Notes: a model not told the origin generated them from the letters alone. A stretch of 64,000 nucleotides of DNA from JAWKXU01 sp020446465 (GCA_041396845.1 JAWKXU010000003.1:124001-188000); one strand, 5' to 3'. Counted from the stretch's first letter, positions 52,409 through 61,086 are shown. A program made the numbers and translations.

Positions 52409-54122
52409 GCCCAAAACAGACGACGAACCGGTTGCCATCTTCCCGGCCAATTTCACCATGACTGGACGTGGCCTTGCCTATGCCGTCGAAGATGATGACA
52501 TCAGGCTTGTCTCTGGCCCCTTCGACGTGGTTGCCCAGACACGTGACAGTCACAGCAACGCATGGGGCATTCTCATTCGCTGGCGCGACGACGACGGGGA
52601 ATTACACCAGTTGTCCATTGCCCGTTCCATGATTGCAGGCGATGGCAAGGAAGTGCGTCAGGCGCTCTTGCACGGTGGTCTATATGTCTCGCCTTTCACA
52701 AAAGACCGCAATGCACTCCAGACGTTCCTTGCATCGGTCAAGATCGACAGGCGCGCCCGCGCCGTTTCACGGGTCGGCTGGCAGGATGGCAGCTTTGCTT
52801 TGCCCGATCGGACCATTGAACCCGGTGGCGGCGATCTCGTGGTCTATCAGGGCTCGGCCATGCTTGAGCACGAGTTTCGTTCTGGTGGCACGCTGGAGGG
52901 CTGGCAGCGTGGTGTAGCCAGTCTGGGTGTTGGCAATACCCGCCTTGCCATTGCTCTCTGTGCCGGTTTCGTCGGCCCGCTGCTCGGTGCAGTCGGTGCC
53001 GAAGGTGGGGGTCTGCATTTTCGCGGATCGTCATCCATCGGCAAATCAACCGCCTTGCTGGCTGCGGCGAGCATCTGGGGCGGCCCCTCGTTCGTGCGGC
53101 AATGGCGGGCAACGTCGAATGGGCTGGAAGGTATTGCTGAACAGTCAAACGATTGCCTGCTGATCCTTGATGAACTGGCACAACTCGACCCTCGCGAAGC
53201 TGGCAGTATTGCCTATCTGCTTGCCAACGGGACAGGGAAATCCAGAGCATCGCAGACCGGCGAAGCGCGGGCGGCAAAGCGGTGGCTGACGTTCTTCCTG
53301 TCGAGCGGGGAAATATCGCTTGCAGAACATGCACGATCCGATGGACGGGGCAAACGCTCCCCTGCCGGGCAGGAAGTTCGCATTCTCGACATCGATGCAG
53401 ACGCAGGATGCGGGCTTGGCCTATTCAACACCCTGCATGGCGCTGAGAATGGTGACACGCTGGCAAGGGCCATCAAACGTGAGGCAGCGGCACATTACGG
53501 CATTGCTGGTCCAGAGTTCGTGCGCAGGCTCCTTGGGCAGATTGATGAGCACGCGGGCATCGTAAAACGCGGGATTGATCGGTTCGTTGCCGCGCACGCG
53601 CCGCAGAACGCAAACGGTCAAGTCGTTCGCGCCTGCCATCGCTTCGGTTTGTTGGCCATGGCGGGTGAAGCAGCGGTGCAGCTTGGCATTCTGCCATGGC
53701 AGCCCGGCGAGGCTACGAGTGCAGCGGCAACGGTTTTCGCCGAATGGGTTGGAGCGCGCGGTGGTTCGGGCGCGGCAGAGGAAGCGGCAGCCATCGAACA
53801 GGTTGCAGAGTTCCTGACGACGCACGGTGCATCCCGTTTCCAGCCACTCGGTGCAGAAGGGCCAACGGTGGTTCACAATCGGGCGGGGTTCTGGCGACAC
53901 ACTGCCCTTGGGAGTCGGGAATACCTGATCCCCTCTGCGACGTGGCGCAATGAGGTCTGCCGTGGCCTCAATACCAAGACCGTCACGAAACTGCTTCTGG
54001 AGCGTGGCCACCTGACGCCCGACAGCGCGGGTAAATCATCAATTCTGGTTCAGGCTCCCGGCATGGGCAAGGCCCGTTTCTATGCTGTAAATGAAACCAT
54101 ATTCGGGGGCGACGATGCGTGA
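52398..54122 (+). CDS. DUF927-type replicative helicase
   Basis: 574 residues. Walker A FRGSSSIGKST lies near residue 210, and Walker B CLLILDELAQLDPREAGSI follows about 45 residues later. The DUF927 pattern is shared with the C-terminal half of the element A primase-helicase, but here the primase is separate. Probably unwinds the element's DNA at the repeat array just downstream. Confidence 0.85.
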   Translation: MATKPKTDDEPVAIFPANFTMTGRGLAYAVEDDDIRLVSGPFDVVAQTRDSHSNAWGILIRWRDDDGELHQLSIARSMIAGDGKEVRQALLHGGLYVSPFTKDRNALQTFLASVKIDRRARAVSRVGWQDGSFALPDRTIEPGGGDLVVYQGSAMLEHEFRSGGTLEGWQRGVASLGVGNTRLAIALCAGFVGPLLGAVGAEGGGLHFRGSSSIGKSTALLAAASIWGGPSFVRQWRATSNGLEGIAEQSNDCLLILDELAQLDPREAGSIAYLLANGTGKSRASQTGEARAAKRWLTFFLSSGEISLAEHARSDGRGKRSPAGQEVRILDIDADAGCGLGLFNTLHGAENGDTLARAIKREAAAHYGIAGPEFVRRLLGQIDEHAGIVKRGIDRFVAAHAPQNANGQVVRACHRFGLLAMAGEAAVQLGILPWQPGEATSAAATVFAEWVGARGGSGAAEEAAAIEQVAEFLTTHGASRFQPLGAEGPTVVHNRAGFWRHTALGSREYLIPSATWRNEVCRGLNTKTVTKLLLERGHLTPDSAGKSSILVQAPGMGKARFYAVNETIFGGDDA

Positions 54123-54699
54123 TTGGCTCGCAGACATTCCGAATTTGGGTGTTCCCGGTGTTCCCGGTGTTCTGCCGCAGAAAACCGTGGTTTTTGACAG
54201 GTGTTCCAGTGTTCCGCCCGGTGTTCCTGGTGTTCCGGATCACACCCTGAGAACACCCGGAACACTTTCTGGAACACAGAACACTTCATGCAACATACTG
54301 AAAAGTAACGAGGAACACTCAGAACACCAAGAACACCGTGAAAATGATGCACACGAGTTGTGGCGCGAGTGTTCAGAGCAAATCGCAAACCTCGACTGGT
54401 CCCGACCGATCCCCGGTTACGACATTGCTCGCGCGTCAGCACTCCGCCATGATACCGTATGGCTACTGGAGAACTTCGCCATGCAGGCTTTTCGCGATGG
54501 CTGGACGGTGGGCGAACTGTTCGGCCTTTGGCCTGACAAACCCGGCTGGGGCGGTATCGCAGATCGGCTTGATGGTTCGCGCTCGCTCAAGATGACGGCA
54601 GACCGCGCGCACTGGCGGTGTGGGGTGACGGGTGATGCACGGCAATTCAACCGGGGTGCGTATGGTGATCTGACGCCGTTTTGGGAGGTTGGCGGGTGA
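54115..54699 (+). CDS. Protein encoded across an iteron array
   Basis: 194 residues from ATG 54115, overlapping the helicase gene by 8 bp. The N-terminal third is encoded by the repeat array and reads as low-complexity peptide (GVPGVPGVLP, SVPPGVPGVP, EEHSEHQEHRE). The C-terminal 110 residues are protein-like (LLENFAMQAFRDGWTVGELF, GLWPDKPGWGGIADRL). The C-terminal domain may be real while the N-terminal stretch is mainly a carrier of DNA sites. Confidence 0.65.
   Translation: MRDWLADIPNLGVPGVPGVLPQKTVVFDRCSSVPPGVPGVPDHTLRTPGTLSGTQNTSCNILKSNEEHSEHQEHRENDAHELWRECSEQIANLDWSRPIPGYDIARASALRHDTVWLLENFAMQAFRDGWTVGELFGLWPDKPGWGGIADRLDGSRSLKMTADRAHWRCGVTGDARQFNRGAYGDLTPFWEVGG
54149..54374. repeat. 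Array of 15 GTGTTC/GAACAC repeats, putative replication origin
   Basis: GTGTTC starts at 54149, 54158, 54167, 54201, 54209, 54221, 54230 and 54369. GAACAC starts at 54251, 54260, 54272, 54279, 54313, 54322 and 54331. Seven direct copies face seven inverted copies around 54243, often 9 bp apart. That is far more than chance for a 6-mer in 226 bp. Its place right after the primase and helicase genes suggests an iteron-type origin or a dense operator. Confidence 0.75.
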
Positions 54700-54818
54700 G
54701 CCTATCGGTCTATGACATAGAGGCGACGGCCAAGATTTTCGATTACGCTTTTGGCATCAAATCAGGCTGGCAAGGTTCACAAGTGCCATATTCAGATAGC
54801 GCGGCGGCAATGTCCTAG
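54696..54818 (+). CDS. Very small protein, possibly truncated
   Basis: 40 residues from GTG 54696, which overlaps the previous stop (GTGA). It reads MSLSVYDIEATAKIFDYAFG and stops at TAG 54816-54818. It may be the start of a longer gene cut short, since this is the last gene before the decayed region. Confidence 0.4.
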   Translation: MSLSVYDIEATAKIFDYAFGIKSGWQGSQVPYSDSAAAMS

Positions 54819-54830
54819 GCGGATTATTTC

Positions 54831-55124
54831 TCAAGAATCCCACAATCCGGTTGGCAAGATCAGATGAAATCGCCCCCTATGCTGCGATAGTCGCAGTTCC
54901 GATTGCGGGAATGTTGTAGCTCGCGAACAATCAAGCCTGAAACAATCATGCGACAAAGCGCGGTGGTCGCCAGATTTTAGCTGAAACTGCCCGTACCCGT
55001 GTCGTTGAGGCTGCGTGTTAATCCAAAAAAACAGGCCATCAGATGCGCATATGCAAACGGTTATCTTATCTTTGGGCGGACGGGCTAGGGCGGTATTGAT
55101 CACATAAACGTGCCCAACAATCAC
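54831..55124 (-). CDS. Probable toxin partner of the Panacea antitoxin remnant
   Basis: 97 residues. It starts with ATG overlapping the TGA of the Panacea gene, as toxin-antitoxin pairs often do. The N-terminus (GHVYVINTALARPPKDKITV) looks like a compact beta-strand fold. Its antitoxin is broken here, so the toxin may also be inactive. Toxin identity is inferred from the partner and overlap only. Confidence 0.5.
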   Translation of the reverse strand: MIVGHVYVINTALARPPKDKITVCICASDGLFFWINTQPQRHGYGQFQLKSGDHRALSHDCFRLDCSRATTFPQSELRLSQHRGRFHLILPTGLWDS

Positions 55125-55653
55125 AGGACACCATATGCCGCAAATTCCTGTGCTTCATGGAGAACGGCTTCATAGTCGTCCCGACCATCAATCATGTGTT
55201 CATAATCCATCGGACCGTTGGCTGGTGCTTCCAGCCATGCGCGCTCTTGATGCGTCAATCCCGACAAGACGGAAAAGCTCTTACCTTTGCAAAACTCAAT
55301 CGCCTCGTCCAAGCACTCCATGTCGCTGAGTGAAAGCACGTCCAAGTCTGGCTGCCGTCTAGCTGATACGCTTGGATATGGATCGCGCCTAATATCGAGG
55401 GCCTGCACAATAGCGTCAGGGTCGCCAGCTTGGACAAGTTGGCCTTTGATAAAATCGTATAGGGTTGAAGGCACAGGACCGTTCGGCATTGCTATGAATG
55501 TGTCACCGACAATCGGGCGAGAAAGCGATTAATATGCTCTTTTCAGCGAAAAAAGCACCTTGGCCATAAAAATGCGGTAAGATTGGGCCACTTTGAGGCA
55601 ACGTAAGTTAATGCCTCAACGCCCTTTTTCTCGTTGAACTGAAATCGCAGCAT
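55121..55653 (-). pseudogene. Frameshifted Panacea-domain (DUF4065) antitoxin gene
   Basis: The best start is ATG 55653 (MLRFQFNEKKGVEALTYVAS ... WPNLTAF). From about 55570 the match jumps to another frame (FFAEK), then to another (EHINRF), and then to the frame reading RPIVGDTFIAMPNGPVPSTL and ending LTHQERAWLEA and EFAAYGVL. These pieces in order make a normal Panacea domain. At least three single- or double-base losses at TTTTTT, AAAAG and CTTTC sites break it. Panacea proteins neutralise diverse toxins. A short ATG at 55489 could still express the C-terminal 122 residues. Confidence 0.75.
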
Positions 55654-55788
55654 AATGCCTCTTAGCACGCAATTACCTTACAATAAGTCAATCTTCCACC
55701 TAAAATTGGGCATCGCATTGCCTTTGACGTGACCCCCTGATTTTCCTCCACGAGCGATTAGAGTCTGGCCTTGAAGGAAGGACAGACG

Positions 55789-56055
55789 ATGAAGCGTACG
55801 AGGTTTTCAGAAGAGCAGATTATCGGGGTGCTGAAGGAAGCGGAGGCGGGAGCCAAGACCGCTGACCTGGCCCGTCGGCACGGTGTATCTGAAGCGACGA
55901 TCTACAACTGGAAGTCGAAGTATGGCGGGATGGAAGTGTCCGATGCCCGCCGACTGAAGGAGCTCGAGAGCGAGAACGCCAAGCTCAAGCGGCTGCTGGC
56001 CGATGCGATGCTGGACAAGGCTGCTCTGAAGGATCTTCTGGCAAAAAAGTTCTGA
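55789..56055 (+). CDS. IS3-family transposase OrfA
   Basis: 88 residues from ATG 55789, with AAGGAAGG 7 bp upstream. Helix-turn-helix (ADLARRHGVSEATIYNWKSK) and a leucine-zipper tail (LKELESENAKLKRLLADAML) are intact. It contacts the IS ends and normally fuses to OrfB by -1 frameshifting at the A6G run near its end. Confidence 0.93.
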   Translation: MKRTRFSEEQIIGVLKEAEAGAKTADLARRHGVSEATIYNWKSKYGGMEVSDARRLKELESENAKLKRLLADAMLDKAALKDLLAKKF

Positions 56056-56957
56056 CGCCCGCCGCGCAGCGGGAAAATTGCTCATCTCCAGGTGTGCCAC
56101 GGGATGAGCGAGCGGCGGGCGTGCCGTGTTATCGATGCTGATCGCAAAAGCGTGCGTTACCGTTCCACCCGGGACGATGATGCCGAGCTTCGCGAGAAGC
56201 TGCGCGAGCTGGCCAACCAGCGTCGCCGGTTCGGCTATCGCCGTCTGCATATCCTGCTGCGCCGGGAGGGGATCATGATCAACCGCAAGAAGACCCAGAG
56301 GCTCTACAAGGAAGAAGGGCTGGCAGTAAGGCGACGACGAAGCCGCAGGCGTGCTGTTGGCACAAGGGCACCTGCTCCGGTTCTGGCGCTGCCGAACCAG
56401 CGCTGGAGCCTGACTTTGTTCACGACCAGATGGCTTCGGGAAGACGGTTCCGGGTGCTCAACGTGGTCGATGACGTGACCAAGGAGTGCCTGGCAGCGGT
56501 GCCGGACACCTCGATCTCTGGTCGCCGTGTCGTTCGCGAGCTGACCGCACTGATCGAACAGCGCGGCAAGCCAGGCATGATCGTCAGCGACAATGGCACC
56601 GAGCTCACCAGCAACGCTGTGCTGGCATGGTGCGGCGAGGTCGGCGTGGAGTGGCATTACATCGCGCCCGGAAGGCCGATGCAGAATGGCTATGTCGAGA
56701 GCTTCAATGGCCGCATGCGCGACGAACTGCTCAACGAGACGCTGTTCTTGAGCATGGCCCATGCCCGTGTCGAGATCGCGGCCTGGGTCGAAGACTACAA
56801 TCGGGAGCGACCACACTCGTCTCTCGGTTACGCAACACCGGCGGCGTTCGCCGCTGAACTGGATAAGCAATGGCCTGCTTCGCTACGCCCTACGGGCTCC
56901 GCTACGCAGCCCATTGCTTCAACCGCGCTTATGCGCAAAACAACCGCCCGGCTCTAA
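56051..56957 (+). pseudogene. IS3-family transposase OrfB, frameshifted twice
   Basis: After the -1 shift from orfA the frame reads LTPAAQRE, then loses the expected frame near 56076 and resumes as KIAHLQVCHGMSERRACRVI. Near 56412 one G is missing (CCTGAC where CCTGGAC is expected), which removes the first catalytic Asp region (SLDFVHDQ). The rest (VVDDVTKECLAAV, VSDNGTEL, PGRPMQNGYVESFNGRMRDE) carries the later catalytic residues. The product should be inactive unless supplied in trans. Confidence 0.85.
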
Positions 56958-57112
56958 TCCCAGCTGGGGGAAAGCTGGGGGTCACGTCACCTTCGCCAAG
57001 GGTGCGCTCAAAGGCCCATCTGCCGCCCAAATCGAAGATCGCAACTTTGGTAGCCATATTTCCGGCGGTTTTTCGTCAGATTGCGGTGGTCGAGGTTTGT
57101 CGAGAAAAAGGT

Positions 57113-57970
57113 TCAGGCAGTCCTGCGCAAACGCAAGCATCGAATTTCAAGGCAGCGATCAAACTGTCTGGCAAAGGAATCTTTGGGTGGAACTGTCTCC
57201 CTCATAGAAACTTCCACCTGTTGGCCCAGAAGGTCTTTGTGAACGCTCGTGACGGGAAACAAGGGGTGGACCCGGGCGGCTCGCTTTAAGCCATCGTATG
57301 TCTCAATGAACGATATTCTCGTTGACGGCGTTGACATGAAGAAGCCCGAAGTCACGATGTCTCCCGGCATTACTGCCCAGTCTTCCTTTAGGATCGAACC
57401 ATCACGAACACCCTGAGGCATGATAAGAAGCGTTCCGTCAGGAATTTCGTCATCGCCATGGCTGTATGCTTCACCTGCTTTCGCGGCTTCAGACGGTTTT
57501 GGTGTATCAGAATATTGGTTCGGTGTTGTAATTGCCTTCCTATCGATAATGATAGGCTTGCCATCATCCGCTCTTGATCGGTCCGCTAGGGCAATCTGGG
57601 ACACACCATCGGAAGAGAAAAGCATAGCAGCTACCCGGTTGAGGGCGGTACCGGGCATCAAAATTGAAGCCTCGATGGCCAAGGCGAAAGCTGCAACACT
57701 CATGATCTTGCTCGGCGTAATGCTGAACCATGATGTTTGAGGAAAGTCGGTCGCTTTAAGAACAACTTCAGCGTCGAGGCCAAAATGTTCAGGCGACTTG
57801 GCAAGAGTAACAACCGCCCGCATGAATGTCAGGCAGCGTTCGGCATCAACCCCATTATTTGCCTCGAAATGTATGAGGAGATCAGAGTTCCCTATTGCAA
57901 TGCTGGGTAAGGCCATCTGATCCGGATAATCCAATTCAAACCATTCAGAAAGACACCAAACTTGATCCAT
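57113..57970 (-). CDS. Unknown protein in the accessory segment
   Basis: 285 residues, complete-looking start (MDQVWCLSEWFELDYPDQMA). A central phrase DGTLLIMPQGVRDGSILKED and MPGDIVTSGFFMSTPSTR show no family I can name. It lies between the IS and the SRAP remnant, both minus-strand neighbours. Codon use is less GC-rich than core genes. Confidence 0.5.
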   Translation of the reverse strand: MDQVWCLSEWFELDYPDQMALPSIAIGNSDLLIHFEANNGVDAERCLTFMRAVVTLAKSPEHFGLDAEVVLKATDFPQTSWFSITPSKIMSVAAFALAIEASILMPGTALNRVAAMLFSSDGVSQIALADRSRADDGKPIIIDRKAITTPNQYSDTPKPSEAAKAGEAYSHGDDEIPDGTLLIMPQGVRDGSILKEDWAVMPGDIVTSGFFMSTPSTRISFIETYDGLKRAARVHPLFPVTSVHKDLLGQQVEVSMRETVPPKDSFARQFDRCLEIRCLRLRRTA

Positions 57971-57988
57971 GCCTACGCCACGCCATGC

Positions 57989-58192
57989 TCAACGTCCCCA
58001 AACCTGCTCCGTTCGCTCGATCACCATCTCCCCTGTCCACGGCCTGCATAGCGCGAAGGCATCACGCGGCGATCCGTCCAAATACGTTGACCAGTCGTCC
58101 TGCGCGACGATGACGGGCATCCGGTTATGGACTGGTATTGCCTGCTCATTGGTATCCGCAATTACGAAGACCTCGACCGCACCCAAGGTCAC
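57989..58192 (-). pseudogene. C-terminal remnant of an SRAP/YedK-family protein
   Basis: 67 residues. IPVHNRMPVIVAQDDWSTYL matches the C-terminal part of SOS-response-associated peptidase (SRAP/HMCES) proteins, including the catalytic His-x-Arg-Met-Pro motif. The catalytic N-terminal Cys and the first 120 or so residues are missing. The frame begins where the EthD gene ends (58189-58192), so a deletion probably joined the two. Confidence 0.72.
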
Positions 58193-58875
58193 CCCGTTCC
58201 AAAATTATCTTTATCATACAGAATGTGCGAATGCGTCACGACCTTGAGCGGATCGCGTAAAAGCGCGACCTTAAGGAAATCGTCCTGCTCCACGTATTCA
58301 GTCCATGCCGCATGCCCCGCAGTCGCTGCTTCGACAGTATGGAAAGAAAAATCAATTACACTTTCATGCGTATCTCGGTCCTCGATGCTGTGCGCTATCG
58401 TCATGTTAACAGGGCTTTCAACGAAGACGCTGCTACTTGCCCTAAAACTATCCTCTAGAGACAGTTGGAACTCATCCCGCGCCATATTAGCGGGACGTGT
58501 CGCATATGCGAAAACGCGCACCCCAGCAGGCCGACTGCCAATCAGATTTTTTACCTTCGTGATTAGATGAACTGCACGTTGCCTCGCGAATACCTGACTT
58601 CCGTCGTCAAGAATGGCAGGCATGTTTGGGGTGGCAAGCGAAGCCTTGCAGGAATCAATGTCAGTGTAGAACAATTCTCCTACCCCGCCGAAAGAAGTAT
58701 CAACTCCTGCAAATGCAGACGCGTCGGCGATGCAATCATTCTGAATATATAATTGGATCGGATCCCAAAACTCAGCAAACAGCATGGCGAAACCGGCATG
58801 AACACGCCAGCGCCGCGCCCAGAACTCCCGCGTCTTGCCCGGTCTTGGCTGTTCGATATAGATGACTTTGATCAT
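58189..58875 (-). CDS. EthD-domain protein
   Basis: 228 residues with two EthD-like halves: IKVIYIEQPRPGKTREFWAR at the start and HSIEDRDTHESVIDFSFHTV in the second. EthD proteins accompany catabolic operons (ethyl tert-butyl ether in Rhodococcus) and belong to the dimeric alpha/beta-barrel fold. Its C-terminus (NFGTG) abuts the SRAP remnant and may be shortened. No catabolic partner is present, so it looks like a displaced fragment. Confidence 0.65.
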   Translation of the reverse strand: MIKVIYIEQPRPGKTREFWARRWRVHAGFAMLFAEFWDPIQLYIQNDCIADASAFAGVDTSFGGVGELFYTDIDSCKASLATPNMPAILDDGSQVFARQRAVHLITKVKNLIGSRPAGVRVFAYATRPANMARDEFQLSLEDSFRASSSVFVESPVNMTIAHSIEDRDTHESVIDFSFHTVEAATAGHAAWTEYVEQDDFLKVALLRDPLKVVTHSHILYDKDNFGTG

Positions 58876-58969
58876 GCCGACCTTCCTTGTTGAGACCCTA
58901 CCGGTCCAAACCTCTGTGTGCCATAGAGTGGTATTAGTCAGACAAACAAATTCTGTGTGGGGTTTGCCG

Positions 58970-59001
58970 CATAAAAAATAAGGCCCCGCAAAAGCGAGGC
59001 C
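58970..59001 (-). terminator. Rho-independent terminator, minus strand
   Basis: Read on the minus strand: GGCCTCGC, TTTT loop, GCGGGGCC, then TTATTTTTTAT. The 8-bp stem has one mismatch and is followed by a clear U-tract. It would stop transcription from the operon to the right before the EthD gene. Confidence 0.75.
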
Positions 59002-59149
59002 CTGAGTGCTGCGGACCAGTTCTCGAGAGAATCGGCCCTACGGGTCGCAGTGCTGGTTTAGGACATTAGGGACAAAAGGGACACTAGCAGATTGCCTCCC
59101 TCTCGAATTGGCACAGGCGGGCGTGCAATTATGAAGATTGTGCTGGCCA

Positions 59150-59178
59150 GTGAAGAAAGACCCCGCCGAAGCGGGGCC
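59150..59178 (-). terminator. UUCG-tetraloop terminator, minus strand
   Basis: Read on the minus strand: GGCCCCGC then loop TTCG then GCGGGG and TCTTTCTTC. The C(UUCG)G loop is unusually stable. It lies 24 bp after the end of the 59202-59522 gene and backs up the terminator at 58970-59001. Confidence 0.75.
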
Positions 59179-59201
59179 GTGGATTTTTGCCTGACTGATT
59201 G

Positions 59202-59522
59202 TTACCTCATTTCAGCAGGCTGCCAGTTTCGTTCGCAGTTCTCGTCGCTGTCCAATTCCTTCTGGCTGAAATAGCCGGAAAAGATCGCGTTACGGCAACC
59301 TCCTGTCCCACGATCTTCGCTGGCAAGGCAATAGTCCGAGTTGTCATCTTCTCGCGGGTCGTCATCCTCTATGTCGCAATCGCCGTCCATGGAGTCCAGA
59401 ACGTCTATGAGGCGCTCTGTCAGGGCTTCAAGGTCATGACGGGTCAGCATGGGGATGGCTTGTGCCAGAAGGGCTGTGGGGAGCGCCTGAGCGCCCCCTG
59501 TGTTATGACTGGCCATGTTCAT
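59202..59522 (-). CDS. Unknown acidic protein with four cysteines
   Basis: 106 residues. The middle is strongly acidic (DSMDGDCDIEDDDPREDDNS) and has spaced cysteines. It overlaps the upstream gene by ATGA and is followed by the UUCG terminator. No family recognised; a phage inhibitor-like acidic protein is possible. Confidence 0.5.
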   Translation of the reverse strand: MNMASHNTGGAQALPTALLAQAIPMLTRHDLEALTERLIDVLDSMDGDCDIEDDDPREDDNSDYCLASEDRGTGGCRNAIFSGYFSQKELDSDENCERNWQPAEMR

Positions 59523-60025
59523 GCCTCAACCCTGCGAGAGCGAAGCATGTCCTTGACGATCTGGCAGGCACCACTGGCGCGCAGTTCGTCCATGCAGCCA
59601 TCGGTCAATTTGTCTGGTGGGGCGATCAACACAATATCGTCATCGCGTTCGATCCATCCACCGCCTTTGGCTTCGAACCATTTGAGCCAGCAATCTGCCT
59701 GAAATACAGGGCTGACCTTCTGGCTGGACAGCTTATGCAAGTCGCGAAAGACACAATCGATGCTGGAACGTGGCGGGCTGGCACCGTAATCAAGCCAGAT
59801 GACATCGAACTTCACCCGCAAGTCATCGACCGTAGATGCAGGACATTCGATTACCCGTTCACGGGCAGCCCAATAAGCATCTGAGAGTAAATCTTCATCT
59901 GCCTCCGATGTATCTTCGGGGGCATCGTTAAGGCGATTGAAGGCATGGACATACTGCGCCGCTGCATTGCGCATGATGTCGGACAGGTTGAAGTCAAGGG
60001 CGAACGTCTGGTTGTTGTCAGCCAT
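59519..60025 (-). CDS. Unknown protein, pair member 1
   Basis: 168 residues from ATG 60025, just 2 bp before the next gene's stop. The sequence (FALDFNLSDIMRNAAAQYVH, DCVFRDLHKL, ADCWLKWFEAKGGGWIERDD) resembles its upstream neighbour in general plan. I know no function for it. Confidence 0.55.
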   Translation of the reverse strand: MADNNQTFALDFNLSDIMRNAAAQYVHAFNRLNDAPEDTSEADEDLLSDAYWAARERVIECPASTVDDLRVKFDVIWLDYGASPPRSSIDCVFRDLHKLSSQKVSPVFQADCWLKWFEAKGGGWIERDDDIVLIAPPDKLTDGCMDELRASGACQIVKDMLRSRRVEA

Positions 60026-60026
60026 G

Positions 60027-60593
60027 TCACGCCTCCCCGCCAAAGTCGCGAGGGTCGAGGCGCTTCATCAGCCATTCGCCAACGGCCTTTTGCTCGTGGG
60101 GTTTGAGGTTGCGGATGCGGTCCGTTGCGCCATGGTTTTCCGGTGCGCAGCCGATCATTGGCCGCATGGTTCCATCCTTAGCGGGAAGCAGCGAGCATTT
60201 ACCTCCAGCGCGTTCAAACAAGACAATCCAGATAAATGGATCGAAGGTCGGGCTTGTCTCGATACCAGCAAGCCGCATCAGGTCTGCAGCGATTGAGGCC
60301 ATCCATTCGTCAGCCAGCCTGTTTTCGCGGTTGTCGTGATAAACTTCCAGTTTTGCCAGAACGCCTGCCCAGTCCGGGGCGACGTGTTGCATCAGATATT
60401 CTTGTGTGGCGTCTTCCACGCCCACGAGGCTTTTCCATTCCTTGTCGTCGTTTTCATCTGTTGCGGGCGGGCACATGATAACGTCGCGCCTTGCCGCCAT
60501 GAAAACGGACAGGGCTTCATTGAAAAAGCGCGAGTTCAACTGGTTTGATGTGTTTGCGCCGGGCGCAACTGTGGTAGTGCTGATGTCAGCCAT
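60027..60593 (-). CDS. Unknown protein, pair member 2
   Basis: 188 residues. FFNEALSVFMAARRDVIMCP and DPFIWIVLFERAGGKCSLLP echo parts of the following protein, so the two may be diverged duplicates. It starts the minus-strand operon 91 bp from the divergent DNA-binding gene. Confidence 0.55.
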   Translation of the reverse strand: MADISTTTVAPGANTSNQLNSRFFNEALSVFMAARRDVIMCPPATDENDDKEWKSLVGVEDATQEYLMQHVAPDWAGVLAKLEVYHDNRENRLADEWMASIAADLMRLAGIETSPTFDPFIWIVLFERAGGKCSLLPAKDGTMRPMIGCAPENHGATDRIRNLKPHEQKAVGEWLMKRLDPRDFGGEA

Positions 60594-60683
60594 GATCGAT
60601 CCTCCATAGATCGGTTGTTGGTCAGAGCCGGTGCAAGGATTAGGCCCCTTGCATCGGCTTGCCTTTTATGGTTGCATATAAAA

Positions 60684-60899
60684 ATGAACGCAAGCGAAAA
60701 AATGGTTGCACAAAAGCGCGGACGCCCCGCGACTGGAAAAGGCACACCTGTTCAAGTCCGCATCCAGCCTGACCAACTATCCGAAATTGACACCTGGGCA
60801 GCAGCGCAGGACGACGCGCCAACACGACCAGAAGCTATCAGGCGGCTGGTGGCGTGGGGACTGAAGGCGACTGTGATGAAAGGGAAGCCTCAATCATGA
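60684..60899 (+). CDS. Ribbon-helix-helix-like regulator
   Basis: 71 residues from ATG 60684. The core (GRPATGKGTPVQVRIQPDQL and APTRPEAIRRLVAWGLKA) fits a ribbon-helix-helix DNA-binding protein common in sphingomonad prophages. It is divergent from the minus operon, so it may repress it. Confidence 0.72.
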   Translation: MNASEKMVAQKRGRPATGKGTPVQVRIQPDQLSEIDTWAAAQDDAPTRPEAIRRLVAWGLKATVMKGKPQS

Positions 60900-61086
60900 G
60901 ACCTCAGGTTTCATGTGAAGCAGGATAATCTTTACACGTGATGCGGACGACATTCTTAGGCAAACGGAAAGGCTGGTGTCAGAAGCCATTTCCCTGATAG
61001 AAAATTAATCCAGATTTCACCCATCTCGACGATTCTGGAAATGCGAAAAAACTTTACGGTGCCACAATAATAAATGGGAGTGCGTA

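Larger units (their letters stand above)
55725..56989 (+). mobile_element. IS3-family (IS407-like) insertion sequence
   Basis: 1265 bp. The terminal inverted repeats share TGACGTGACCCCC at both ends. CCTT occurs immediately outside each end (55721-55724 and 56990-56993), giving the 4-bp target duplication typical of the IS407 subgroup. It encodes orfA and a broken orfB with the AAAAAAG shift site at 56043-56049. Confidence 0.9.

Noticed and set aside
54149..54374. CRISPR array
   Set aside because: Repeats are 6 bp long with 2-3 bp gaps and occur in both orientations; no spacers and no cas genes in the window.
57113..57970. Fumarylacetoacetate hydrolase family for the 285-residue protein
   Set aside because: The MPGDIVTSG phrase loosely recalls the family, but the metal-binding acidic residues and length pattern are not seen.
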